NCBI RefSeq assembly: GCF_015160855.1
Contig: NZ_CP063373.1
Coordinates: forward strand, 4,898,001-4,962,000
Reading direction: 5' to 3'
DNA: 64,000 nt
DNA from: Streptomyces ferrugineus
Lineage (GTDB): Bacteria; Actinomycetota; Actinomycetes; Streptomycetales; Streptomycetaceae
Numbering within the stretch: position 1 is the stretch's first letter; every line of letters starts with the position of its first letter. Shown piece after piece: positions 36,084-44,007 of this stretch. The position numbers and the translations under genes are program-made. The notes beneath the pieces were generated by a model. The model ran no database searches and was not told the origin of the DNA. It saw nothing but the letters and a program-made list of their open reading frames with translations.

Positions 36084-36920
36084 TCAGGCGGAAGTCCACA
36101 CGCCGGTGCGGGCGGCGTCGCGGACGTAGTCGGTGAAGTCCCTGGGTGCTCGTCCGAGGGCGCGGTGGACGCCGTCGGCGAGGTGGGCCCTGCGGCCGTC
36201 GAAGACCTCGGCCATGAGATCCGCCAGCGGTCGGGCGAGCCGTTGTGGTGTTCCGTGTTCGGTCAAGGTGGTGGCGAACTGCTCCTTACCGACCGGCACG
36301 TAGCGGATCGTGCGTCCCGTCTGGCGTGCGATTTCGGCGACCGCGTCGGTGAATGTCAGCAGTCGCGGTCCGGTCACTTCGTAGGTCTCGCCGGTGTGGC
36401 CCTCTTCGATCAGTGCCGCTGCCGCGACGTCGGCGATGTCTTCCGCGTCGGTGAACGGCTCGGCCACATCGCCTGCCGGCAGTGCCACCACCCCTGCCTT
36501 GATCGCGTCGGTCAGGACGTCTTCGCTGAAGTTCTGGGAGATGAAGCCGGTGCGCACGATGGTCCATTCCGCGCCGCAGGCGCGCACCGCCTGCTCGCAG
36601 CGCTCCGCTTCAGCTGCGCCGCGGTCTGCCAGCAGCACCAGCCGCTGCACGCCGCAGCGAACCGCGAGGTCGGAGAACGAACCGACGGCCTGCGCGGCCC
36701 CGGGGAAGCCGGCGTCCGGGTGGTAGGCCACATACACCGACCGCACGCCGTGCAGTGCGGGCTCCCAGGTGGTTTGGTCATGCCAGTCGAAGGGCGGCGT
36801 ACCGCGGCGGGAGCCGACCCTCACTGGCAGTTCCCGCGACCTCAGCTTGGCCACCACGCGGCGTCCGGTCTTACCCGTCCCCGCAAGAACCAGCGTCCTT
36901 CCATGCTGTGTTTGCGTCAT
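36084..36920 (-). CDS. NmrA/NAD(P)H-binding family oxidoreductase
   Basis: The 278-residue protein has an N-terminal Rossmann fold with TLVLAGTGKTGRRVV (GxGxxG type) and the NmrA-family landmarks VYVAYHPDAGFPGAAQAVGS, WTIVRTGFISQNF and DAEDIADVAAAAL. Family members include quinone/azo reductases and redox sensors. I prefer the ATG at 36920 because it begins just before the nucleotide-binding strand; 36962 is also open. It is transcribed divergently from an AraC-type regulator with 81 bp between starts, a common arrangement for a regulated reductase. Confidence 0.85.
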   Translation of the reverse strand: MTQTQHGRTLVLAGTGKTGRRVVAKLRSRELPVRVGSRRGTPPFDWHDQTTWEPALHGVRSVYVAYHPDAGFPGAAQAVGSFSDLAVRCGVQRLVLLADRGAAEAERCEQAVRACGAEWTIVRTGFISQNFSEDVLTDAIKAGVVALPAGDVAEPFTDAEDIADVAAAALIEEGHTGETYEVTGPRLLTFTDAVAEIARQTGRTIRYVPVGKEQFATTLTEHGTPQRLARPLADLMAEVFDGRRAHLADGVHRALGRAPRDFTDYVRDAARTGVWTSA

Positions 36921-36963
36921 GCTGCCAGTGCACGCCATCAGGATCAGACAAGCAATAGCCAAA

Positions 36964-36987
36964 ACGCTCGCTTACGTGCTTGAGCGT
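36964..36987. promoter_or_regulatory. Inverted repeat between the NmrA-type and araC-type genes
   Basis: ACGCTC (36964-36969) and GAGCGT (36982-36987) are inverted with a 12-nt spacer, 15 bp before the regulator start and 44 bp from the reductase start. It is a candidate operator for the AraC-type protein. Confidence 0.4.
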
Positions 36988-37001
36988 CTAACCTGGCCCC
37001 T

Positions 37002-37946
37002 ATGGACGCACTCTCCGGTCTCCTGGCCGGTCCGAGAGCCCACAGCGCCTTCATCCTGCGCTCCGTCTTGAGCCCGCCCTGGTCGGTGCGAGTCCAGGAC
37101 CAGGCACCACTGAGCATCGTGGCACTCACACGCGGCACAGCCTGGGCGATCCCCGACGACGGCGACGCGGTGCGCCTGCTTCCCGGGGACATCGCGATCA
37201 TGCGGGGGCCGGACCCGTACACCTTCGCCGACGCACCCTCAACGCCCGTTCAGGTCGTGATCAACCCCGGTCCGCGGCGCACCACCCCCACCGGCGAGCG
37301 CCTGCGCGAGGTCATCGACCTCGGCCCGCGCACTTGGGGCACCGGAGACCCCGACAGGGCAGCTGTGATGCTGATCGGCAAGTACCAGATGAGCGGCGAG
37401 ATCAGCCACCGGCTCCTTCGCACACTTCAGCCCCTCCTCGTGCTCCCGCACGAGGCTCAGCCATCCTCCCCACTGATCGGCATGCTCACCGAAGAAATCA
37501 CCAAGGAGGAAGCCGGCCAACAGGTCGTCCTGGACCGACTACTGGACCTCCTGCTCGTCACCGCTCTCCGGACATGGTTCGCGCGCCCCGAGGCCGAGGC
37601 ACCGGCCTGGTACCGCGCGCTGGCCGATCCCGTGATCGGCCCTACCCTCCGGCTTCTTCACAACGACCCCGCCCACCCGTGGACCGTCGCCGCGCTGGCG
37701 GCGAGAGCCGGTGTCTCCCGCGCAGGTCTGGCTCGCCGGTTCACCGACCTGGTTGGCGAGCCCCCGATGGCCTATCTCACCGGCTGGCGGCTGGACACCG
37801 CTGCAGACCTGCTCCAAGAACCGGACATCACCATCGAAGCCGTGGCCCGCCAGGTGGGCTACGCGAGCGCCTCCGCACTGAGCTCCGCGTTCAAACGAGA
37901 ACGTGGGAGTAGCCCTCGAGAGTACAGGCGCAGTCGGGAAATGTGA
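37002..37946 (+). CDS. AraC family regulator with cupin_6 domain
   Basis: The 314-residue regulator has an N-terminal cupin-like sensor (VALTRGTAWAIPDDGDAVRL, then PGDIAIMRGP) and a C-terminal double HTH. The HTH reads WTVAALAARAGVSRAGLARRF and, after a linker, EAVARQVGYASASALSSAFKRERGSSPREYRR, given here in part. This is the usual regulator for a divergent reductase gene in Actinobacteria. The NmrA-type gene is the likely target. The inducer is unknown. Confidence 0.9.
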   Translation: MDALSGLLAGPRAHSAFILRSVLSPPWSVRVQDQAPLSIVALTRGTAWAIPDDGDAVRLLPGDIAIMRGPDPYTFADAPSTPVQVVINPGPRRTTPTGERLREVIDLGPRTWGTGDPDRAAVMLIGKYQMSGEISHRLLRTLQPLLVLPHEAQPSSPLIGMLTEEITKEEAGQQVVLDRLLDLLLVTALRTWFARPEAEAPAWYRALADPVIGPTLRLLHNDPAHPWTVAALAARAGVSRAGLARRFTDLVGEPPMAYLTGWRLDTAADLLQEPDITIEAVARQVGYASASALSSAFKRERGSSPREYRRSREM

Positions 37947-38136
37947 TCAAGCGTGTTGCTGCGGATGAGCCGGCTTCGACTGGAGGAGATCGTTGATCAA
38001 CTGTTCTGTCTCCATGTCAAGATCGCAGTCGAGTGACCGGTCGACCTGTTGGACCTGGGTGATGGCGGTGTGGAGCCCGGAGCGGCTTGATGTGCCGTCA
38101 GGTCGTCCGAGGGAGCGCTGGACCGGTCTTCGCTTT

Positions 38137-38360
38137 GAGGGCCAGACCGTCATCGTCACAGGCGGCAGCGGGGGCATGGGCAGCAGCCATGTGCAGGGCT
38201 ACCACGACGAGGGGGCGAACGTCGTCATTGCCGGCCGCGACGACGACGCTGGCGGCGATCTCGCTGCTCAGCTCGGTCATCGGGCTCTGTCTGTTCACCT
38301 GGATGTCGCCAGCGAGGACGACTGGGCGGCGGCGGTGCGAGAGGTCGAACGGACGGCCCC
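38137..38360 (+). pseudogene. Short-chain dehydrogenase N-terminal fragment
   Basis: Residues FEGQTVIVTGGSGGMGSSHV and VVIAGRDDDAGGDLAAQLG, then LSVHLDVASEDDW, are the first half of an SDR Rossmann fold with its TGxxxGxG motif. The catalytic Ser-Tyr-Lys half is missing. In the same open frame the protein changes at about 38360 into a transposase fragment. Confidence 0.75.
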
Positions 38361-38600
38361 GCCGCAGGTCGTGATCGACGCCGTCACCCGCTTGGTCGTC
38401 GTGGTCGGCCGACCGCTGCCCGGCAACAGCCATGACTTCCGCGGCTGGGAGGAATCCGGCGCCAAGGCCGCCGTGGGCACCACCACGACGATCGCTGATG
38501 GCGGCTACCAGGGGAGGTACGGGGAGAAGACCGCGGCGGACCGGCTGGGTACCGGACTGGTGATCCCGCACCGGCGAGCCGCCGGGCAAGCCGAACTCCC
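38361..38600 (+). pseudogene. DDE_Tnp_4 transposase internal fragment fused to SDR fragment
   Basis: In frame with the SDR fragment the sequence reads VVIDAVTRLVVVVGRPLPGN, SHDFRGWEESG, TTIADGGYQG and GLVIPHRRAAGQAELP. This is the central DDE region of IS5-type (DDE_Tnp_4) transposases, with Asp in IADGGY. It lacks both ends and appears to be the scar of an insertion in the dehydrogenase gene. Confidence 0.7.
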
Positions 38601-38753
38601 GTGCGAAGTCCGGTGGATGGCCCTGCTGACGCCGGTCGTGTACGCAGCCGCGCAGTAGCTCGGTTTTGGAGAGCAGTACAGATAACCCGTGCCGAGGTCC
38701 TCATCCAGGAGGTGATCGCCCCGCCTACCACCAGCCCCGGACAGCTTCTTCTC

Positions 38754-38850
38754 TCATGCCTCGATGTGACGGGCTGTGTCCTCGGTGATGGGAAGCCTGC
38801 GCCCGTAGCAGCGGCGTTTGAGGTTGTCGTAGACAAGGGTGGGCTTGCCG
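38754..38850 (-). pseudogene. Large tyrosine recombinase fragment
   Basis: The minus-strand frame ends with PTLVYDNLKRRCYGRRLPIT followed by EDTARHIEA. I recognise this as a short piece of TnpB-type large recombinases from Streptomyces. It has no start and no catalytic domain. Confidence 0.45.
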
Positions 38851-39200
38851 TCGACGCGCTGCCCGCAGCCGCGTCGCAGCCGGGGATTCCTCGACCGCGC
38901 CCGCCTGCTCGGCCTCATGGACCAGGTTCCCAGCCATCGCATCGACCGCGCTCGCCTCCCGAGCGAACGGGCCTCGGTCAGGGGCACCATGTGGTCGATG
39001 TCGATGTCGATGTCGATGTCGATGTCGATGTCGATGTCGATGTCGAGGTCGATGTCGGACGGCGACGTCGCGACGGTGGCGGCGTAGTACGACCACCAAC
39101 TCCCGTCGGCTGTGCGGATGCGGCCAGGCACCAGGATGACATCCAGGTGGTCGCACTGCTGGAGCGCGTAGAGGATCTGGGTTCGTACCGTCGCAGACAC
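38851..39200 (-). pseudogene. HNH (DUF1524-like) secreted nuclease fragment with repeat expansion
   Basis: The frame gives ILYALQQCDHLDVILVPGRI, DGSWWSYYAATVATSPSDID and, after a run of alternating Asp-Ile, DHMVPLTEARS. Family members have a single DIDH(M/L)VPLxEAW here, the HNH-type catalytic region. The Asp-Ile run comes from the hexanucleotide repeat at 38995-39054. After the motif similarity is lost, so the gene is inactive. Confidence 0.55.
38995..39054. repeat. Hexanucleotide tandem repeat (TCGATG)n
   Basis: Eight perfect TCGATG units (38995-39042) are followed by one TCGAGG and one more TCGATG. The repeat encodes alternating Asp-Ile within the HNH nuclease relic on the minus strand. 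Confidence 0.95.
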
Positions 39201-39322
39201 CGGCCTGAGCGAGCTGGCGGACATGAGCACCGTCGTCGACGCCTTCCGTACTGCCCGCAACCCGAGGACCGGTCAGCCGTACGGCGGCCAGCACCGCCGC
39301 TCGCTGCTGGGGCACTGGCGCC

Positions 39323-39703
39323 ATGTCGACCTGGTTCGTCCACAACACCCCCGCCATCAAGGCCGCGGTCCGCAATGCCATGAGCGACCAGGCTCAGCAC
39401 GGTGTGGAAGCGGCCGCGGTTCCTGGGCCCGAGCGGGCCACACCCGCCGGCCTGCACACCGAACTCCCACTCGCCCGCGAAGAGATCCAGGAACTCAAGA
39501 GGGAGCGCGACGCCTTGAAGCACCGCGTCCGACTCGCCTTGATCGCGGAGATCGATCTGGAACATCAAAATCAGGCCCTGGCCACAAACCTCGCCGAGGC
39601 TCGTGCCGGGGCTGGAAGACTCGCCGGACAACGTGAGGAAGCAGAAGAAACCGTTGCCTCGCTGCGGATCGCCCTGCGAAAGGCGATGCGGGCAGTGCCT
39701 TGA
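39323..39703 (+). CDS. TnpC-like/DUF6262 coiled-coil protein of a Tn554-type element
   Basis: The 126-residue protein has a short VSTWFVHNTPAI-type N-terminus (here MSTWFVHNTPAIKAAVRNAM). Long charged helices follow, with EEIQELKRERDALKHRVR and a heptad-rich region ending SLRIALRKAMRAVP. This composition resembles the third gene (tnpC) of Tn554-like transposons. The expected first 30-40 residues are missing, or lie in another frame upstream (from 39223), so it may be truncated. A fragment of a large recombinase lies nearby on the opposite strand. Confidence 0.5.
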   Translation: MSTWFVHNTPAIKAAVRNAMSDQAQHGVEAAAVPGPERATPAGLHTELPLAREEIQELKRERDALKHRVRLALIAEIDLEHQNQALATNLAEARAGAGRLAGQREEAEETVASLRIALRKAMRAVP

Positions 39704-39862
39704 TCTGCCGGTCCGGTGCGGTTTTCCGCAGGGCGTCCGCTGCGGACAACCGCACCGGACCGGACGGCAATCCTCATACCGGCCGTTGACCTGTGATTTC
39801 TAGCTTGGAGGTCATCCGGGGCGCCTGCCCCGGATGACCGACCCGCCAGCCTGGAGACTCAC

Positions 39863-40525
39863 ATGCACCCCATGTCCTTGGCTCTGCCTCAGGAGCCCGC
39901 CGACGGCATCGAGGGCTGGGCCGCCGATCTCGTCGACACCCTGGGGGGTCCCGGAGCCGGCCTGGCCATCGCGCTGGAGAACCTCTTCCCTCCGCTGCCC
40001 AGCGAGGTGATCCTTCCGTTGACCGGGTTCGCAGCCGGGCAGGGGGTTCTCACCCTGACCTCGGCGCTGTTCTGGACCACGCTCGGCTCGGTTGCGGGAG
40101 CCGTGGTCCTCTACTGGATCGGCATGCTCTTCGGCCGTGCACGCATGCACGCAATTTGGGCGAAACTGCCGCTGGTGAAGACTTCGGATCTGGAGCGCAC
40201 GGAGGCCTGGTTCACCAAGCACGGTACCAAGGCCGTCTTCCTCGGCCGCATGGTGCCGATCTTTCGCAGCCTCATCTCCGTCCCCGCCGGGGTGGAGCGC
40301 ATGCCGCTGGCCCTGTTCATCATGCTGACCACGCTGGGCAGCCTGATCTGGAACGCCGTGTTGGTGATGGCCGGTTACTGGCTGGGCGACCAGTGGGAGG
40401 CGGTGGAGGCCTACGTCGGCATTCTCTCCAAGGCGGTGCTGGTCCTGGTCGTCGTCGCTCTTGCGACATACGTGGCCGTACGGCTGCGTGGCCGCAACCA
40501 GGCCCAGCACCGCCGTACTTCATGA
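39863..40525 (+). CDS. DedA family membrane protein
   Basis: The 220-residue protein carries the VTT/DedA signature. ENLFPPLPSEVILPLTGFAA contains the acidic residue and proline-rich loop, FGRARMHAIWAKLP follows, and the second conserved block FLGRMVPIFRSLISVPAGVE has the essential Arg residues. About four to five membrane segments are evident. DedA proteins affect membrane homeostasis and lipid flipping. The stop codon overlaps an ATG at 40522 in the frame of the next gene, but I favour a later start for that kinase. Confidence 0.9.
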   Translation: MHPMSLALPQEPADGIEGWAADLVDTLGGPGAGLAIALENLFPPLPSEVILPLTGFAAGQGVLTLTSALFWTTLGSVAGAVVLYWIGMLFGRARMHAIWAKLPLVKTSDLERTEAWFTKHGTKAVFLGRMVPIFRSLISVPAGVERMPLALFIMLTTLGSLIWNAVLVMAGYWLGDQWEAVEAYVGILSKAVLVLVVVALATYVAVRLRGRNQAQHRRTS

Positions 40526-40580
40526 CGCACCACAGGCACGCTCGCCCAGCGGGCGCGCCCCGCGCACAGCCTGAGCGATC

Positions 40581-40609
40581 TTGCTCCGGCTGTGCGGCCC
40601 CACTAGGCT
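40581..40609 (+). promoter_or_regulatory. Promoter of a probably leaderless kinase transcript
   Basis: TTGCTC (40581-40586) and TAGGCT (40604-40609) are separated by 17 bp. Transcription would start about at the GTG at 40618, giving a leaderless mRNA, which is common in Streptomyces. Confidence 0.5.
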
Positions 40610-40617
40610 CAGCGGTC

Positions 40618-41841
40618 GTGCAGGGGGACTCCGCAGGGACCACAGCCCATCACCTGCCTCGCCCACTGGGCCCGGACGGCTCCGGCGAGGGCGAGGCCAA
40701 AGGGACCCTACCGACCTACTGGCCGCGTCGGAGCGCCGGTACGTTCCTCGGCTGCGTCACGGCCTTGTTCGGTCTCCTCTACTTCCTCGTCGTCGGCACC
40801 GCTCTCGGCCCCCTCCTGCTGTGGCCGTTCACCCGGACCCGCGCACGCGGCGGCCTCATGGCCGGGGCCCGTCGGCTGACGACTCTGGAACGAACGCGCC
40901 GGTCCGTCTTCTTCGGAGACCGCTTCCCCGGGCACTACGAGGTGTCCGACCAGAAGATCCTGCGCTACCTGGCGGTCCGCATCCTCACAGGGCTGGTGTG
41001 CGGCGTCGTGATCGCGCTGCTGATCTTCGGCCTCGTGCTGGTGGGGCTGCTCGTGCGGGGGATCCTCCAGGGGGGACCCCGCTGGCACAACGTCCTGGGG
41101 CAGATGGTCCTCGGCGGAGTGCTGCTCTTCCTGGACCTGCAAGGCCTGTATTCCCTGGCGCGCCTGGACGCACGGATCGCCCACGAGTGCTTCGGCCCTT
41201 CCGAGCGTGAACTGCTGCGTCGGCGCATCGACGAGCTGGCGACCAGTCGGTTCGCGGTGGTGCAGGCGGTGGACGCCGAACGTCGGCGCATCGAGCGGGA
41301 CCTCCACGACGGGATCCAGCAGCGCCTGGTGGCACTGGGCATGCTGCTCGGCCGTGCACGCCGGGGACGCGACCCCGAGCAGGCAGACGCCCTGCTGGGC
41401 CAGGCACACCAGGAGTCCCAGGACATCCTCGCGGAACTGCGCGAAGTGACCTGGCGGGTCTATCCCTCGGCGCTGGACAGTCTGGGGCTCCAGGAGGCTC
41501 TGGGCGGCGTGTCCGAGCGGTGCGACATCCCCGTCCGTATGGAGTTCGACGTCCGTGGGCCACTGCCACAATCGGTGGAGACTGCTGCGTACTTCGTGGT
41601 GTCGGAGTCCGTGACCAACGCGTCCAAGCACTCCCGTGCCACCGCCGTCTCCGTGCGGGTGGAACTCCACGGCAGGGTGCTCGCGGTACAGGTTCAGGAC
41701 AACGGCAACGGCGGCGCGAATCCTTCAGGCAGTGGGCTGAGCGGACTGCGCAGCCGAGTGGCCGCGCTGGATGGCGTCCTGCACGTCGACAGCCCCGCCG
41801 GGGGACCCACCACCATCACCGCGGAACTGCCATGCGCCTGA
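40618..41841 (+). CDS. NarL-type sensor histidine kinase
   Basis: The roughly 407-residue kinase has four N-terminal hydrophobic segments (two around residues 40-65 and 120-165). A HisKA_3 dimerisation domain with the phospho-acceptor in ERRRIERDLHDGIQQRLVAL follows. The HATPase domain has the N-box VVSESVTNASKHS and G-box DNGNGG...GSGLSGLRSRV. The GTG at 40618 is favoured by the promoter directly upstream; the ATG at 40522 would add 32 low-complexity residues and overlap DedA. The gene overlaps its response regulator by 10 nt. The stimulus is unknown. Confidence 0.85.
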   Translation: MQGDSAGTTAHHLPRPLGPDGSGEGEAKGTLPTYWPRRSAGTFLGCVTALFGLLYFLVVGTALGPLLLWPFTRTRARGGLMAGARRLTTLERTRRSVFFGDRFPGHYEVSDQKILRYLAVRILTGLVCGVVIALLIFGLVLVGLLVRGILQGGPRWHNVLGQMVLGGVLLFLDLQGLYSLARLDARIAHECFGPSERELLRRRIDELATSRFAVVQAVDAERRRIERDLHDGIQQRLVALGMLLGRARRGRDPEQADALLGQAHQESQDILAELREVTWRVYPSALDSLGLQEALGGVSERCDIPVRMEFDVRGPLPQSVETAAYFVVSESVTNASKHSRATAVSVRVELHGRVLAVQVQDNGNGGANPSGSGLSGLRSRVAALDGVLHVDSPAGGPTTITAELPCA

Positions 41842-42476
41842 TGATCGCCGAGGACTCGACCCTGCTGCGCGAGGGGCTGGTGCGGCTTCTCGTCGAGGAG
41901 GGCAACATGGTCCTGGGCGCGTTCGGCGACGCCGATCTCCTGCTGGAGGAGATGGCCGTGCGGCGACCCGACATCGTCGTCCTCGACATTCGAATGCCTC
42001 CGACACATACCGACGAGGGACTGCGTGCGGCGCTGGAGATCCGCGAGCGGTGGCCGGAGGTCGGCGTACTGGTGCTGTCCCAGCACATCGAGCGCAACTA
42101 CGCGGCGCAACTGCTGGCCTCAAGCGCGGAACGGGTGGGGTACCTCCTCAAGGACCGCGTCGCTCAGGTCGAGGAGTTCCTGGACGCGCTGGAACGCGTC
42201 CATGCGGGCGGCGCCGCCATCGATCCCGAGGTGGTGCGGCAGCTGGTCATCCGCACGACGCACTCAGATCCACTGACCCGCCTCACGCCCCGCGAACGGA
42301 CTGTCCTCGAAGCCCTGGCCCAAGGGCACACCAATACGGCGATCGCGCAGAAGCTGCACATCTCTCTGAGCGCGGTGGAGAAGAACCTCAACACGATCTT
42401 CGACAAGCTGGAGCTGTCGCACACCATCGGTTACAGCCGACGGATCCTTGCGGTCCTGAGGTATCTGGAGTCGTAG
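41832..42476 (+). CDS. NarL/FixJ-type response regulator
   Basis: The 214-residue regulator has a receiver domain starting MRLMIAEDSTLLREGL, with phospho-acceptor Asp in IVVLDIRMPP and Lys in GYLLKDRV. A LuxR-type HTH follows (LTPRERTVLEALAQGHTNTA, then LHISLSAVEKNLNTIFDKL). It is translationally coupled to the kinase at 40618-41841 and forms a two-component system with it. Confidence 0.92.
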   Translation: MRLMIAEDSTLLREGLVRLLVEEGNMVLGAFGDADLLLEEMAVRRPDIVVLDIRMPPTHTDEGLRAALEIRERWPEVGVLVLSQHIERNYAAQLLASSAERVGYLLKDRVAQVEEFLDALERVHAGGAAIDPEVVRQLVIRTTHSDPLTRLTPRERTVLEALAQGHTNTAIAQKLHISLSAVEKNLNTIFDKLELSHTIGYSRRILAVLRYLES

Positions 42477-42539
42477 GGCGCCGACCTGCACGCGGCGGAG
42501 TCCTCCGCACGGCACAGGCACCCTAATCCCAGCATGCAG

Positions 42540-42780
42540 ATAACACGGGTGTTGCAGCCGTCGGCCGGGTCGTCGCCGGCGTTCCAGTGGCGGAACTTGT
42601 CGCGGCCGTACCCGTCGCGTGACTCGGTGGCCACGGGTAGAAGGGCGACGGCGTCGGTCAGGGGCGGGGGCCGGCGCTGGTCGGCGGATGGTAGGTGGGA
42701 CCGGATCCTGCGTGCCGTCCATGCGGACGCCGAGCTGGCTGGCCGGATCGACTGGAGCATGGTCGGCAGCAGAAGAACAC
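42540..42780 (+). pseudogene. IS5-type transposase N-terminal fragment
   Basis: The plus-strand frame contains the piece WSADGRWDRILRAVHADAEL followed by AGRIDWSMV. This corresponds to the DGTWDRIL...IDWTVSVDST region before the first catalytic Asp of IS5-type transposases. It stops at the junction with the PucR-type gene. Confidence 0.5.
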
Positions 42781-42781
42781 G

Positions 42782-43921
42782 TCAGCTGACCCGAAGACCG
42801 ACCGCCAGCGTCAGTTCAAGGACCCGGTGCGGCGATGCGAGATCCGGAAACAGCTCCCGCAGCTGCGACATCCGGTACCGGACGGTCTGGGGATGGACGA
42901 ACAACGCCGCCGCCACCTCCTCCCGCCTGCCCTGGTGCAGCAGCCACGCCCGCAACGTCTCCTCCAGCCGCCGCGCGGTCGCGTCAGGCAAGGCCCGCAA
43001 CGGTGCGAGGGCTCGGGCACGCAGGTCTGCGAGCGCGTCCGCGTCGGCGCTCAGCACCAGCTCGGGCAGGTGGTCCTCGGTATCGCGGATATCGCAGGAG
43101 AGGGAGTGCGCGCGTACGGCTCGTGCGTACGAGGCGGACGCACGAGTCCATGGCCGGGCCGGGCCGACCACGGCGGTGCGGTCGGTCAGCTGCCGCAAGA
43201 GATGTGGTCGGTCGGCGTCGGGGACGAGCAGCACACCGGTGGCGTCCGGCAGATCGTCGAGGACGAGGGCGCTCGGGTCGAGCGCGCGGTGGGCAGGCCG
43301 GGCCTGGGCGGCGGGCAGCAGGACCGCGGTCAGCGAAACCGGAGGCTGCCACCCGGCCCGTTGAGCAGAGGCAAGCAGCACGTCCGGGCTCGCGCCGGCG
43401 AGGAGGTCGCGGGCCAGGTGTTCCAGGTGGCGCTCGTGGGCCCTGCCCCGGGCGGCCAGTTCGTCGGCGTGGCCTGCGGCGCTCGCGGCGGAGAGCTCGT
43501 CGATGTAGGCGAAGGTCAGCTCGGCGAACTTGGCGACCTCGGCGGCGGGCAGACCTGCGGGTACGGCACCCGCTGCCAGGCAACGCCAGGCCACGCGGGC
43601 GCCGACGCGGTAGGCGCTGAGCAGGGCGTCCATCGAACGGCCGTCACGCACCTCGCCGCGGCCCAGCTCGTAAGCCGCGTCACCGGCGTCGCCGCCTGTG
43701 GCGTTCCCGCTCGCCACGTCCAGGTAGTGGCCCAGGGCGGTGCGGACGGCCCGGCGGATGGTGCCACCCATACGGCCCGAAAGGGCGCCTGCGTAGGAAG
43801 GGACCTCGTCGATGATCGCCTGGACGACCTCGTCGGCGGTCGTCTTCAGCGCGGCCCGAAGTGCGGTGACCGTCGTCTCATCCAGGGCCAGTTCGCTGGC
43901 CCTCCGGATCACATGGCTCAT
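42782..43921 (-). CDS. PucR-type helix-turn-helix transcriptional regulator
   Basis: The 379-residue protein has a central GGDEF-like/CdaR region and the C-terminal PucR HTH: LRAWLLHQGRREEVAAALFV then HPQTVRYRMSQLRELF. It is divergent from the reductase/desaturase pair, with 86 bp between starts and a perfect palindrome next to its own start. It is the probable regulator of that operon. Divergent PucR-like genes beside fatty acid desaturases are known in Actinobacteria. Confidence 0.85.
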   Translation of the reverse strand: MSHVIRRASELALDETTVTALRAALKTTADEVVQAIIDEVPSYAGALSGRMGGTIRRAVRTALGHYLDVASGNATGGDAGDAAYELGRGEVRDGRSMDALLSAYRVGARVAWRCLAAGAVPAGLPAAEVAKFAELTFAYIDELSAASAAGHADELAARGRAHERHLEHLARDLLAGASPDVLLASAQRAGWQPPVSLTAVLLPAAQARPAHRALDPSALVLDDLPDATGVLLVPDADRPHLLRQLTDRTAVVGPARPWTRASASYARAVRAHSLSCDIRDTEDHLPELVLSADADALADLRARALAPLRALPDATARRLEETLRAWLLHQGRREEVAAALFVHPQTVRYRMSQLRELFPDLASPHRVLELTLAVGLRVS

Positions 43922-43924
43922 ATT

Positions 43925-43941
43925 TTGTTCCCTGCGAACAA
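43925..43941. promoter_or_regulatory. Palindromic operator candidate of the desaturase system
   Basis: TTGTTCCCTGCGAACAA is a perfect 6-bp inverted repeat around a 5-nt centre, 4 bp upstream of the PucR-type start. A second inverted repeat, GTCCT-N6-AGGAC, occupies 43961-43976. Both lie in the divergent promoter region. Confidence 0.5.
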
Positions 43942-44007
43942 TTCAGCCGATCAGATTCACGTCCTACGGACAGGACTTTACGCCCTGAGGCGCATCAAGC
44001 TGGAGTC

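Noticed and set aside
38995..39054. Tandem repeat as a CRISPR array
   Set aside because: Units are 6 bp with no spacers. It is a simple microsatellite and no cas genes are present.
40522..40617. Start of the histidine kinase at ATG 40522 in a 4-nt overlap with dedA
   Set aside because: The added residues are low-complexity, and a good promoter lies inside this stretch and points to a leaderless GTG at 40618. The alternative remains possible.
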